A DNA stretch of 35,677 nucleotides from JARDZI01 sp041639705 (lineage in GTDB: Bacteria > Bacillota > Clostridia > Clostridiales > Caloramatoraceae), in NCBI GenBank assembly GCA_041639705.1, contig JBEQBT010000005.1, forward strand, positions 1-35,677, in the 5' to 3' direction. The notes under the pieces were generated by a model. That model saw only the letters and a program-made list of their open reading frames with translations, was not told where the DNA came from and searched no databases. Position numbers and translations under genes: made by a program. Numbering within the stretch: position 1 is the stretch's first letter; every line of letters begins with the position of its first letter. This document shows, in pieces, positions 1 through 8,165 of this stretch.

Positions 1-47
1 TAATTTATCTTTACCTGAGAGGATAATATAAATCCCAGGTGCACTGC

Positions 48-66
48 GGGCGAACACTGTTCGCCC
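48..66. repeat. GC-rich palindrome downstream of aconitase, REP-like or terminator
   Basis: A perfect 7-bp inverted repeat, GGGCGAA-cactg-TTCGCCC, lies 57 bases past the aconitase stop in a much more AT-rich surrounding. Its GC content and its continuation into CCCTACA resemble short dispersed palindromes seen in many Firmicute genomes. It lacks a U-tract on the minus strand, so it is more likely a repeat element or RNA-stabilising hairpin than a textbook terminator. The repeat assignment is from memory and needs a genome copy count. Confidence 0.45.
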
Positions 67-122
67 CTACAGAGAAATGAGGAATAAGCAAAATCAACAT
101 TCTTTTAATGCAGAACCATTAA

Positions 123-2048
123 TTAGTATTCTATTTTGGTTTTAATCCAGGGTAATTTCCCACCAACCTTCAATATTTCTGCATCTAATTCTGAAAGTGT
201 ATGGGTAAGTGGAATATCTATATTCTTTGTTATATTTGTTAATGTAACCTCACCCTTCAAATCACCAATTGCAACGGATAGTTCATCACCTGCATCGATT
301 TTGTCATAATCCTCTGGATTTTTAAATGTAAGTGGTACAATTCCAAAGTTAATTAGGTTTGCAAGATGAATACGAGCAAAGGATTTTACAATAACTGCTT
401 TTATACCTAGGTACTTTGGTGCTAAAGCAGCATGCTCACGGCTTGAACCCTGTCCATAGTTTTCCCCTGCAACAATAAATCCGCCATGCTTTTCAAGTGC
501 TTTTTTGTGGAAGTTAGGATCAACTGCCTCAAATACATACTTTGACATTTCCGGTATATTACTTCTAAGTGGAAGTATTTTAGCACCTGCAGGCATTATG
601 CAGTCTGTTGTTATATCATTTTCAAGCTTTATAATTGCCTCTCCCGAGAGTACATTTGGAAGTGCAGGGAAATTAGGCAGTGGTGCAATGTTAGGTCCAA
701 ACAGAACCTTAACTTCTTTTGCCTTTTCAATAGGCAAAGGATTAATAATCATATTATCATTAATTGAAAATCTATCTGGCATTTCAAACTTTGGATACTT
801 TCCAAGGGTTCTAGGGTCAGTTAAAACTCCTGTAATTGCTGTTGCAACAGCTGTTTCAGGGCTTACTAGATAAGCTTTGGCATCCTTAGTGCCGCTTCTT
901 CCTTCAAAGTTTCTATTAAAGGTTCTTACAGAAATGCCCTTCGAGCATGGAGCAAGCCCCATTCCTATACATGGTCCACAAGCGTTTTCAAGAAGTCTGG
1001 CACCAGCTTTAACAAGGTGCTTCATATCATTACTATCAATTAGATGCTCTACAACCTGTCTTGAACCTGGGCTGATTGTCATGTGTAAATTCTCAGAAAC
1101 TGTTTTATTCTCTATTGCTTTTGCTACAATCATTAGGTCTCTTAATGATGAATTTGTACAGGAACCTATATTTACCTGATCAACCTTTAATCCAGCAATT
1201 TCAGATACTTTTTTAACATTACCCGGGCTGTGAGGTAGAGCTACCATTGGTTCCACTTCATCCAAATTAATTTCTATAATTTCATCATATTTGGCATTCT
1301 CATCAGGTATGATTTCTACCCATTGTTCTTCTCTTCCCTGAGTCTTTAAAAATGCCCTTGTAATTTCATCGCTAGGGAAAATACTTGTAGTACAACCAGT
1401 TTCTGTTCCCATATTTGTAATAGTAGCACGATCAGGAACGCTTAAATTTTTAACTCCTGGACCGCAATATTCCAGTACCTTCCCTACTCCACCATTAACA
1501 TTTATACGGTGTAATACCTCAAGTATTACATCCTTTGCAGAAACCCACTCTAATAACTTTCCAGTTAGCTTTACTCCAACAACCTTAGGATATTTTAGTC
1601 TAAAGCCTTCACCAGCCATTGAAACTGCAACGTCCAAGCCACCTGCACCTATGGCAAATGAACCAATTCCACCTGCAGTAGGTGTATGACTGTCAGAACC
1701 AATTAATGTTTTTCCTGGTCTAGCAAATCTCTCAAGAAATACCTGATGACAAATTCCATTTCCTGGCCTTGAGAAGTGAATTCCATACTTTTCTGCAACA
1801 GATTGCAAATAGCGATGATCATCGGCATTTTTAAAGTCAGTCTGCAGTGTATTATGATCTACAAAACTCACACTCAGTTCAGTTCTGATACGCTCAATCC
1901 CAATAGCTTCAAATTGTAAATAGGCCATTGTTCCAGTTGCATCCTGGGTTAATGTGTGATCAATCCTAAGTGAGATTTCCTCACCTGCCTTAGGTATACC
2001 TTCTAGAATATGTTCTCTTAATATCTTTTCAGTAATTGTTCCTGACAT
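123..2048 (-). CDS. acn: Aconitate hydratase (aconitase)
   Basis: Interconverts citrate and isocitrate via cis-aconitate with a [4Fe-4S] cluster, in the cytoplasm, feeding 2-oxoglutarate and glutamate synthesis. The 641-residue protein has the order expected of the mitochondrial-type/LeuC-like aconitases of clostridia. The three cluster cysteines are C297 (NIGSCTNSS) and C357/C360 (NACGPCIGMG). The C-terminal swivel domain carries GQGSSREHAALAP, with the substrate-binding SSRE. The length excludes the two-chain LeuCD isopropylmalate dehydratase. The ATG is preceded by AAGGGGGAAATAAG. It lies 51 bases after the GntR-type gene with no terminator between, so both probably share the promoter at 3137-3165. 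A REP-like palindrome lies downstream. Function is nearly certain; control by the adjacent regulator is inferred. Confidence 0.95.
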   Translation of the reverse strand: MSGTITEKILREHILEGIPKAGEEISLRIDHTLTQDATGTMAYLQFEAIGIERIRTELSVSFVDHNTLQTDFKNADDHRYLQSVAEKYGIHFSRPGNGICHQVFLERFARPGKTLIGSDSHTPTAGGIGSFAIGAGGLDVAVSMAGEGFRLKYPKVVGVKLTGKLLEWVSAKDVILEVLHRINVNGGVGKVLEYCGPGVKNLSVPDRATITNMGTETGCTTSIFPSDEITRAFLKTQGREEQWVEIIPDENAKYDEIIEINLDEVEPMVALPHSPGNVKKVSEIAGLKVDQVNIGSCTNSSLRDLMIVAKAIENKTVSENLHMTISPGSRQVVEHLIDSNDMKHLVKAGARLLENACGPCIGMGLAPCSKGISVRTFNRNFEGRSGTKDAKAYLVSPETAVATAITGVLTDPRTLGKYPKFEMPDRFSINDNMIINPLPIEKAKEVKVLFGPNIAPLPNFPALPNVLSGEAIIKLENDITTDCIMPAGAKILPLRSNIPEMSKYVFEAVDPNFHKKALEKHGGFIVAGENYGQGSSREHAALAPKYLGIKAVIVKSFARIHLANLINFGIVPLTFKNPEDYDKIDAGDELSVAIGDLKGEVTLTNITKNIDIPLTHTLSELDAEILKVGGKLPWIKTKIEY

Positions 2049-2099
2049 CTTATTTCCCCCTTGTTTTTATTTTAAATTTTAAGATAACCAATTTAGTGT

Positions 2100-3086
2100 C
2101 TATCGACTATGCAGAATACTTTCTATTTGTTCTTCAATATATATTAGTGACCCCCTTTCAATCTGGTATTTAAATTCAATGATCTTCCCACCATTTTTTA
2201 TATAGTTCTCGAATTCTTCTTTAAGAACTGTACTATCCAGCTTATAGCTTTGGGGAATGATCAGATACTCCTTTTCCTTGAGAAATCTTTTAATATGATT
2301 TATGTCAGTTTTAAAAGCATATTCCACATTTTCCTTTTCTATATGAAAGGACTCTAAATTTCTAAATATAATATCCCTGAATTTGATACTCTTTGTAATC
2401 ATACCAATACTTGAGTTTTTGGCAATGGTTGCAAACTTGATAATTGTTTCACTTTCAGGTGAAACTGCAACTTTGAGCAATTTTTCTCTAATTGAATATA
2501 AGATACCACTAAGCTCATCATAATGATTCAGAGTTGTGATTATAATATCATAATCTTCAAATACCTTATCAGGCTGTGAATACTTTAGTATATCATCAAG
2601 AATAAACATTCTGAATTGAACATTTTTCATAAAAGAAATTTGTATTTTGAAAATCTCCAGGGCTTCTGGATTACAATCAATAGCTGCAATACGTACATAA
2701 TTATGGTTGTTTTCTCTTTCAAGTATCCTTATATCAATAAATGCACGAATCTCGCTGGAAGTGAAATTTAAATCCACCAGTTTCCTAAGAAGTTCATCAA
2801 TTAAATTGATTGCAGTTTCTTTTCTGTCCTCTTCTTGAACCTCCTGTCCTTTTGATACAAAACTACCACTTCCCTTTAAAATTTCAACAATACCTTTCTT
2901 TTCAAGCTCTTCATAAGCCTTCTGAATAGTGCCCCTAGAAATATTTAAACCAGCAGAAAGCTCCCTTTGTGTAGGCAACTTTTCTCCTGGTTTTAGTGTA
3001 CCATTATTTATGACTTCAACTATTTGATTTACAATTTGATTATAAATAGATATGCTAAAATTTTTATCAATTTTAAGATTCATCAT
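2100..3086 (-). CDS. GntR-family transcriptional regulator, YtrA-like head with an unusual sensor domain
   Basis: The N-terminal 75 residues are a clear GntR winged helix: SIYNQIVNQIVEVINNG, then LKPGEKLPTQRELSAGLNISRGTIQKAYEELEKKGIV and a GSGSFVSKG wing. The remaining 250 residues are not the aminotransferase domain of MocR proteins, nor FCD or UTRA. They read like an alpha/beta ligand-binding fold, with strands such as YDIIITTLNHYDEL and a GMITKS turn, and I do not recognise a ligand. Two TTGGTA-type operator sites overlap its transcription start, suggesting autorepression. Aconitase follows in the same direction, so a citrate-pathway or glutamate-related effector is a guess. Start is ATG-ATG behind AAGGATG. 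Confidence 0.85.
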   Translation of the reverse strand: MMNLKIDKNFSISIYNQIVNQIVEVINNGTLKPGEKLPTQRELSAGLNISRGTIQKAYEELEKKGIVEILKGSGSFVSKGQEVQEEDRKETAINLIDELLRKLVDLNFTSSEIRAFIDIRILERENNHNYVRIAAIDCNPEALEIFKIQISFMKNVQFRMFILDDILKYSQPDKVFEDYDIIITTLNHYDELSGILYSIREKLLKVAVSPESETIIKFATIAKNSSIGMITKSIKFRDIIFRNLESFHIEKENVEYAFKTDINHIKRFLKEKEYLIIPQSYKLDSTVLKEEFENYIKNGGKIIEFKYQIERGSLIYIEEQIESILHSR

Positions 3087-3099
3087 CTAACACATCCTT

Positions 3100-3132
3100 T
3101 TGGTATGTACCAATTTCAGAATTGGTATATAC
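3100..3132 (-). promoter_or_regulatory. Probable GntR operator (two half-palindromic sites)
   Basis: A perfect inverted repeat TTGGTA-TG-TACCAA occupies 3100-3113. A second copy of the left arm, TTGGTATATAC, occupies 3122-3132, about two helical turns away. Both lie just downstream of the -10 element and over the likely transcription start, where a bound repressor would block initiation. Two-fold GGTA/TACC sites of this kind are typical for GntR-family proteins, and the adjacent gene encodes one. Confidence 0.75.
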
Positions 3133-3136
3133 ATAT

Positions 3137-3165
3137 AGTTTAAGAAATTTTCCTCCTTTTGTCAA
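3137..3165 (-). promoter_or_regulatory. Sigma-A promoter for the gntR-acn transcript
   Basis: On the minus strand a consensus -35 TTGACA (3160-3165) is followed by a 17-base spacer and a -10 TAAACT (3137-3142). The predicted start is near 3130, inside the operator. The spacer also holds an AGGAGG run that is not followed by a start codon at usable distance. Confidence 0.7.
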
Positions 3166-3224
3166 TGAGATTTTCAAAATTATGAATATTCGATAAAAGC
3201 CTACAATTTTATTCAAATAAGCAT

Positions 3225-3248
3225 AAAAAAACGGGGCATAATACCCCG
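3225..3248 (-). terminator. Intrinsic terminator of the TOMM operon
   Basis: Read on the minus strand, CGGGG-tattatg-CCCCG is followed directly by a run of seven T residues. It lies about 140 bases after the stop of the carrier-like gene and before the gntR promoter, so it closes the TOMM operon and isolates aconitase. The rest of the 304-base gap (3087-3390) holds the gntR promoter and operator and nothing else I recognise. Confidence 0.8.
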
Positions 3249-3390
3249 AAGCCTTTGTGTTAAGGATTTCTCTTCTCTATCAAAACCATTGACACCATGT
3301 GTGTTTGGAAATAAGGTGATATTGTAATATATAATATTTATTTCTAGTCCAAATATCAGTAAAATGTTGATTCATTGTATTATTTCTTCT

Positions 3391-3639
3391 CTAAAATCGA
3401 GTATAATTCTTACCACCACTTCGTTTAATTATTGACTCAATTAACTCAACAGTATCAAAATTCTCAATCTTCAATTCTTCGTCTTCAAATATGATATCGA
3501 AATGCTCTTCGATTGCTATAATTAAATAAATAAAGAATCCAGTTTGTATTTTCCCTTGTGAAAACAGAATTTCATCTGTTGAAGTAATTTTAACAAGGTT
3601 ATTATTCTCTATAAATTCCAATACAAACCTACCCTCCAT
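3391..3639 (-). CDS. Acyl-carrier-protein-like protein with Thr in place of the phosphopantetheine Ser
   Basis: The true start is the ATG at 3639, which overlaps the permease stop as TAATG and follows AGGTGGGAA; the frame also runs 26 codons upstream, but that part lies inside the permease gene. The 82-residue product matches the four-helix carrier fold: an acidic loop with LFSQGKIQTGFF, then the helix LIIAIEEHFDI, then EDEELKIENFDTVELIESI. In carrier proteins the loop normally reads D-S-L/M and the Ser takes phosphopantetheine. Here the triad is Q32-T33-G34, so the attachment Ser is absent. It may be a non-acylated docking or scaffold protein, a degenerate carrier, or modified on Thr, which would be unusual. 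It is the last gene of the TOMM operon, where streptolysin S clusters have no such gene. Fold confidence is good; role unknown. Confidence 0.7.
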   Translation of the reverse strand: MEGRFVLEFIENNNLVKITSTDEILFSQGKIQTGFFIYLIIAIEEHFDIIFEDEELKIENFDTVELIESIIKRSGGKNYTRF

Positions 3640-4388
3640 TATTCCCACCTGAACAATTTCATTGACAACGAGAAGCACACTAGCATAACTCCAAAAAGAA
3701 CCAAAATGCTCTTCCATGCAGAAACTACTCCATCACCTATCCATACCTGTTTCATAGCATTGACAACGTGAGTAACAGGAAGAAATTCTGAAATTTTCTG
3801 CATAAATTTAGGCATTAACTCGATTGGAACTGTTGCACCAGTTAAAAACAGCATCGGGAAATAAATAAGGTTTGCAATTGCATTAGCTGATTTCATATTT
3901 GATGCAATACTCGCAATCAGAAAACCTATGGAAAAAACACTAAGTGTAGATAAAAGAAATACCCCGATTACTGCAAACACGTTCCCCATGAAATTAAGAT
4001 TAAATACTAATTTTGCTACAACAATCAATAAAGCCATTCCAACCACAGTCATAAGAGCGTTTACACCTACCTGCGAAATAATAACGTAAATTGGACTAAT
4101 TGGTGTAGCCCTGTATCTTTTAAGTATCTTTTTCTCCCTATATTCACAAATTGTCATTGGCAAACTCATAAGTCCTGTAACAGAGATTATCATACCCGAA
4201 TAAGCCGGTACTGATATATCGACCATTCCAACACCACCGTAAAATGAATTAGGCTCATTACCATATATTCCTCCAAACAGCAAAATCATAAGGGTAGGAA
4301 ATGCTAATAGGAAAAACATATTAATGAAATTACGAGAAAAAAGTTTGAATTCAAAAGCGGTAAGCTTGTATATTATTTTTACTTTCAT
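3639..4388 (-). CDS. ABC-2 type transporter permease of the TOMM exporter
   Basis: A 249-residue membrane protein with about six hydrophobic segments and the ABC-2 permease pattern: a cytoplasmic N-terminus, a first TM helix with FFLLAFPTLMILLFGG, and a CEYREKKILKRYRATPISP coupling loop near residue 90. The ATG at 4388 is set by AGGAGG at -10; an in-frame ATG 36 bases upstream lies inside the ATPase gene and lacks a site. It fills the SagH/SagI role and should export the modified peptide together with the ATPase at 4399-5322. Streptolysin S operons encode two permeases; here there is one, so it probably works as a homodimer. Its stop overlaps the carrier-like gene. Confidence 0.88.
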   Translation of the reverse strand: MKVKIIYKLTAFEFKLFSRNFINMFFLLAFPTLMILLFGGIYGNEPNSFYGGVGMVDISVPAYSGMIISVTGLMSLPMTICEYREKKILKRYRATPISPIYVIISQVGVNALMTVVGMALLIVVAKLVFNLNFMGNVFAVIGVFLLSTLSVFSIGFLIASIASNMKSANAIANLIYFPMLFLTGATVPIELMPKFMQKISEFLPVTHVVNAMKQVWIGDGVVSAWKSILVLFGVMLVCFSLSMKLFRWE

Positions 4389-4398
4389 TTTAATCCTC

Positions 4399-5322
4399 CT
4401 ACTGCTGATCCCGAGAATTGTCATCTTCAGGAGTATAACCTACCAAATCTAAAAAAACATCCTCCAAATCAGGTTTTTTAACATTCAAGTCTGTGTATGC
4501 TATGTTATTCTCACCTAAATATGCAAGTACACATTTTACATAATCATTACCTATACCTAAGAGCGTTACAAGGCCATTCTCCTGATTAATGGATTTTACA
4601 CAATCAAGCTTTTCTAAACTTCTAATATCAATTTCAGGAGTCTTAAAAGATATCTTTTGCTTCAAGTCGAAATTCTTTATAACACTGCTAATAGTTCCCA
4701 TACTCGATATACATCCCTTGTTCATAATAGCAACTCTATCACAAATTGCTTCTACCTCGTCCATAAAATGTGAGACAATTACTATTGTAAGACCTTTCTC
4801 ACGCAGCTGTAATATCATGTCCCACATTTGGTGACGTGCCTTTGGGTCTAAACCTGTTGTAAGTTCATCCAAGAAAACTACCTTTGGATTTGAAATTAGT
4901 GATAATACAATAGCCAATTTTTGTTTTTGTCCACCTGATAGTTTAGAAACAAACGACTTTTTTTTATCTTCTAAACCTAATGTTTCAAGCAGTTCTCCAT
5001 AGGGCACCGGGCTTTCATATAATGCAGAAAACAACTCACATATTTCAGATACTCTTGCCCTATCCTGATATGAGGTATCCTGCAATTGGACTCCAATTAT
5101 TTTGTGAAGCTTCTTTCTGTCCTTCCAAGGGTCGTACCCCATAACACTAATTGTACCACTCCAAGGTTTACGAAGACCCTCTATGCACTCAACAGCGGAT
5201 GTTTTGCCAGCACCATTAGGACCTATAATTCCAAATATCTCCTGCTCAGCAACCGAGAAAGAAATATTATCCACTGCACAAAAATCTTTATACTTAATAC
5301 TAAGTGAATCAACATTAATCAT
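4399..5322 (-). CDS. ABC transporter ATP-binding protein of the TOMM exporter (SagG-like)
   Basis: A 307-residue ATPase. Visible motifs are Walker A GPNGAGKTS near residue 36, the Q-loop GVQLQD, the signature LSGGQKQKLAIV, Walker B VVFLDELTTGLDP and the H-loop VSHFMDE. The roughly 80-residue C-terminal extension after the nucleotide-binding domain is typical of the DrrA/CcmA-type drug and bacteriocin exporters paired with ABC-2 permeases. Walker B ends in Asp-Glu, so it should hydrolyse ATP. It starts at ATG behind AGGAGAG, 104 bases after the second CPBP gene, and is followed 10 bases later by the permease. It probably powers export, and possibly self-protection. Confidence 0.9.
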   Translation of the reverse strand: MINVDSLSIKYKDFCAVDNISFSVAEQEIFGIIGPNGAGKTSAVECIEGLRKPWSGTISVMGYDPWKDRKKLHKIIGVQLQDTSYQDRARVSEICELFSALYESPVPYGELLETLGLEDKKKSFVSKLSGGQKQKLAIVLSLISNPKVVFLDELTTGLDPKARHQMWDMILQLREKGLTIVIVSHFMDEVEAICDRVAIMNKGCISSMGTISSVIKNFDLKQKISFKTPEIDIRSLEKLDCVKSINQENGLVTLLGIGNDYVKCVLAYLGENNIAYTDLNVKKPDLEDVFLDLVGYTPEDDNSRDQQ

Positions 5323-5426
5323 GTAAAAATACTCTCCTTTACGAATTTATGTTTGGAATTTATCCCACAATATCCATACAAAACCATACTAATTATATCA
5401 TAACCATACAGCATTGTCAGTACCTG

Positions 5427-6152
5427 CTAAAAATTAGTTCCATTTGTATAAAAGCCCGCAAAAGATGCATGCATAATTATTGAAGGAATTATGCTTCCAC
5501 TCGCCAAAAAAATAATGCTGCCTATTACGGAGATAGATACGCTCGAGAATCCAAGTACCAATCCTTGTGTCTTTGTATCAGTAAGCAAGACTTGGTTTAG
5601 TACGAATGCAAAGGTTATCAAGCTAACTGCTAATGTAAAATTCATATCATTTAAAATTAAGCCTTGTAAAAAAACACCACGGAAAAACACTTCTTCAAAG
5701 CTTGCACTCAATAGTGGAAGCAGCCATGATATTTTTTTTGGTGTTTGAAAAATACCTTCTATCCACTTAACTTTAGCCATCTCTCCGACAATGTCCATAT
5801 TAGGTGCTATTTTCAGAGCAACCACAACAAATAAAGATATTAATGACATAGCTGCAACAATACCAAGTATTATAATTATAATCAGTATAGAGCCACCCCT
5901 TATGGTAAACAGGTCAATAATTCGAATTTTTGCCACCTTTGCAACAATAATGCTGCTTATTGTGGGTAAAGCACAATACAAGAATGTAGCAAAAATTGAA
6001 TAAGAATAGGATGGAGAGATTCCAAACACAGAAGACATAGCAAGTGAAATCTTATTTTTTATATATGTATTTTTATAGGACAGCTTAAATATAAAAAGCC
6101 ATGCAAACAAACAGCAGAAACCAGTTATAGTAATAATGATTAAATTATTCAT
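5427..6152 (-). CDS. Second CPBP-family membrane protein, motif 2 His missing
   Basis: A 241-residue, mostly hydrophobic protein with about seven membrane segments. CPBP (CAAX protease and bacteriocin-processing) motif 1 is intact: E153-E154-V-F-F-R158. Motif 3 is present as IIPSIIMHASF with H228. The middle motif, normally F-x-x-x-H, reads FAFVLNQ (181-187) with no His. It may therefore be a catalytically impaired paralogue acting as an immunity factor or partner. It overlaps the other CPBP gene by 8 bases, so the two are probably made together. In streptolysin S clusters the single CPBP protein SagE is linked to leader removal and immunity; dividing these jobs between the two proteins here is inference. 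Confidence 0.8.
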   Translation of the reverse strand: MNNLIIITITGFCCLFAWLFIFKLSYKNTYIKNKISLAMSSVFGISPSYSYSIFATFLYCALPTISSIIVAKVAKIRIIDLFTIRGGSILIIIIILGIVAAMSLISLFVVVALKIAPNMDIVGEMAKVKWIEGIFQTPKKISWLLPLLSASFEEVFFRGVFLQGLILNDMNFTLAVSLITFAFVLNQVLLTDTKTQGLVLGFSSVSISVIGSIIFLASGSIIPSIIMHASFAGFYTNGTNF

Positions 6153-6807
6153 TTTTCTTGCACCTTCCCATTAGTAGAATGATGATATTCTGTAATGTAT
6201 GTGCAATAATCGGAACAATAACTGAGCCTCCACTGAGCAAGAATATTATTGCAAAAATAATACCGCTTATAGTTTTTTGCAAAAACGTCGTAAACCCATA
6301 ATATAAATGATTAAAGCCATAAACTACTGAACTAAGAATCACAAACGCAATAATACTCCAACCTAAATTGTCTAATATTGCAGCACTCCACAACTGTCTA
6401 TATATGATTTCTTCAATTATTGCAAGCAAAAAGGTTAAAACGCATCCTACAACCGACATTTTTGTCCAGGTTGCATTTACTGAAATACCTTTAACCTTTG
6501 TCCCAGATGCCTTAAGTATCATTCCACCCACAATAAATTCCACTCCGATTAATATCGGTGCAGCAGCAATCGCTATAATATACCAAATTATTTTTGATGT
6601 GATAACAATCTTACTGCCTATTGGTACCAAAACAGAGCCTAGTAACAGCAAAACGGTACTTATTATAACACAATTCATCAAATAAATGACATCTTGATTT
6701 TTGCTATTGAACTTTCTCTCAAAAGTCAACATGATTTGCGGAATGGACACAGGGTATACAGTTGCCAACAGCACGAGAATACTACGGCAAAGGATGTGGA
6801 TATTCAT
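6145..6807 (-). CDS. CPBP-family intramembrane protease, SagE-like
   Basis: A 220-residue membrane protein carrying the full CPBP catalytic set. Motif 1 is E132-E133-I-I-Y-R137, motif 2 is F165-N-H167 in VVYGFNHLYYG, and motif 3 is AHTLQN with H203 and N207. Such glutamic-type intramembrane proteases sit in streptolysin S and other bacteriocin clusters, where they are proposed to cut the leader peptide or protect the producer. The start overlaps the end of the YcaO gene by 26 bases, behind a weak GGTGGTG site, implying translational coupling. Of the two CPBP genes in the operon this one looks catalytically complete and is the better candidate for leader cleavage. Confidence 0.85.
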   Translation of the reverse strand: MNIHILCRSILVLLATVYPVSIPQIMLTFERKFNSKNQDVIYLMNCVIISTVLLLLGSVLVPIGSKIVITSKIIWYIIAIAAAPILIGVEFIVGGMILKASGTKVKGISVNATWTKMSVVGCVLTFLLAIIEEIIYRQLWSAAILDNLGWSIIAFVILSSVVYGFNHLYYGFTTFLQKTISGIIFAIIFLLSGGSVIVPIIAHTLQNIIILLMGRCKKNE

Positions 6808-8140
6808 TTATTACACCACCATATTCCTTCATCCTAGGATGATTCTTAAATGGAAAACCAGGTAAGCACATACCACACAATTCCGGTATAAATGTTCTGA
6901 CAACGCTCCATCCCTTGTCTATAACTTCTGGAGGAGAAATATCTACATATACAGCATAATTGCTCACTTTTGATATTTCCTTTATTAAATGAGAGATTTG
7001 AGCATCAACATTATCTTCCCACCTGGATTCAATTTCTGATAAATTAATTGTCTCTCCAGTAAGTTTGTCCAATAAAACATCAATTTCTTCTGCCTTATCA
7101 GGAACACCATAGAACAAAACATTTGTGTCTAAATCAGCAAATGCTGATTTAGTATTAGAAAACTCTATTTTTTCTGGATCAAAAAGTGCATTAAACATAT
7201 GCATGAATATTATAGCAGTAGCCTCCATTGTACCCCTTAAAACACCATTTTTTGCATTTAAATCACCTTGCGTACCGACAATCAAGTAAGGAAGTTTTTT
7301 GTCCTTTCTCTTTAATATTACAAGATAAACAGGCAAATCCATATCTGGCAATGTTACTAGTAACGGGATAACTTCATAAGGTGACTGTTTACCCAGCCCA
7401 CAGGATTCAAAACATTTTAAAACATTAGCATCATCAACAATTACTCTCTTTGCCTTGCGCATTGTATACCACGAAATAATAAATGCATCAATCTGCACAT
7501 ATTCAACTAATGCATTAAGCAAAGCCTTCTTTAATGTTCTATGGGAAGCCGTACCTGTTGAAAATGCAGGTGTAAAGAATTTTTCACCTTTTTCTATATT
7601 TTTAACAAATCCAATGGACAGCATTTGCATAGGCACCCAGATATCTTCACCTGGATGAACTAAAGATGCACACTTAATCCAACCAATTATATCGTCCTCT
7701 GTAGCTGGTACAGGTGAATAAACCTTCATAATGTCTGCTAATACCTTTTGCTGCTCACTGGAAAATATATTAAGATATTCAAGTGGCATTACCTTCCCTA
7801 TTTTTGTCATGTCCTTATAATTGCTGTACACAACACGCTCTCTAAAAATCTTTTCTGTACATACAGGTGCATAACGTTCAACACTTTCACCTATTAATTT
7901 AATTAATGCTTCCTCATTATACATTCCGTATCCACTAAGATGATACTCAACATGCTTTTCAGGATCATTATATGTAATTTTATGATAATTCGGCATATGG
8001 CCAGTCATCGATTTCAGGCAAGGCTCTGGTGGCATATGAACCATAGGTGCCAAAATGCCCTGCATTATACCAGTTTGATTTCCACCAATATACCTATACT
8101 GATTCATTATATGCTCATAGGATGGATAGAATCTCACCAT
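6782..8140 (-). CDS. sagD: YcaO-domain cyclodehydratase, SagD-type
   Basis: The 452-residue YcaO protein phosphorylates peptide backbone amides with ATP so that Cys/Ser/Thr side chains close into thiazoline and oxazoline rings. ATP-site motifs are visible: GESVERY (84-90), STGTASHRTLKKALLNALVE followed by YVQIDAF, and RGTMEAT. The family's usual E-R-D reads Q-I-D here, as I recall for SagD proteins. The C-terminus ends in PHPLP, the PxPxP tail that reaches the active site in TOMM cyclodehydratases, which supports peptide modification rather than ribosomal YcaO activity. Start ATG follows GGAGTGAAAAATA, 25 bases after the sagC-like gene. It should act with the SagC-like protein on the precursor at 10456-10581. 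Confidence 0.93.
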   Translation of the reverse strand: MVRFYPSYEHIMNQYRYIGGNQTGIMQGILAPMVHMPPEPCLKSMTGHMPNYHKITYNDPEKHVEYHLSGYGMYNEEALIKLIGESVERYAPVCTEKIFRERVVYSNYKDMTKIGKVMPLEYLNIFSSEQQKVLADIMKVYSPVPATEDDIIGWIKCASLVHPGEDIWVPMQMLSIGFVKNIEKGEKFFTPAFSTGTASHRTLKKALLNALVEYVQIDAFIISWYTMRKAKRVIVDDANVLKCFESCGLGKQSPYEVIPLLVTLPDMDLPVYLVILKRKDKKLPYLIVGTQGDLNAKNGVLRGTMEATAIIFMHMFNALFDPEKIEFSNTKSAFADLDTNVLFYGVPDKAEEIDVLLDKLTGETINLSEIESRWEDNVDAQISHLIKEISKVSNYAVYVDISPPEVIDKGWSVVRTFIPELCGMCLPGFPFKNHPRMKEYGGVINEYPHPLP

Positions 8141-8165
8141 TATTTTTCACTCCATATCACTTTAT

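Noticed and set aside
505..1179. Plus-strand frames of 122 and 100 codons opposite aconitase
   Set aside because: They are mirror frames of a strongly conserved gene with no ribosome sites; composition fits antisense shadows.
3640..3717. Longer N-terminus for the carrier-like protein, starting at 3717
   Set aside because: These codons lie inside the permease gene in another frame, have no ribosome site, and are foreign to the carrier fold. The TAATG at 3639 with AGGTGGG upstream is the better start.
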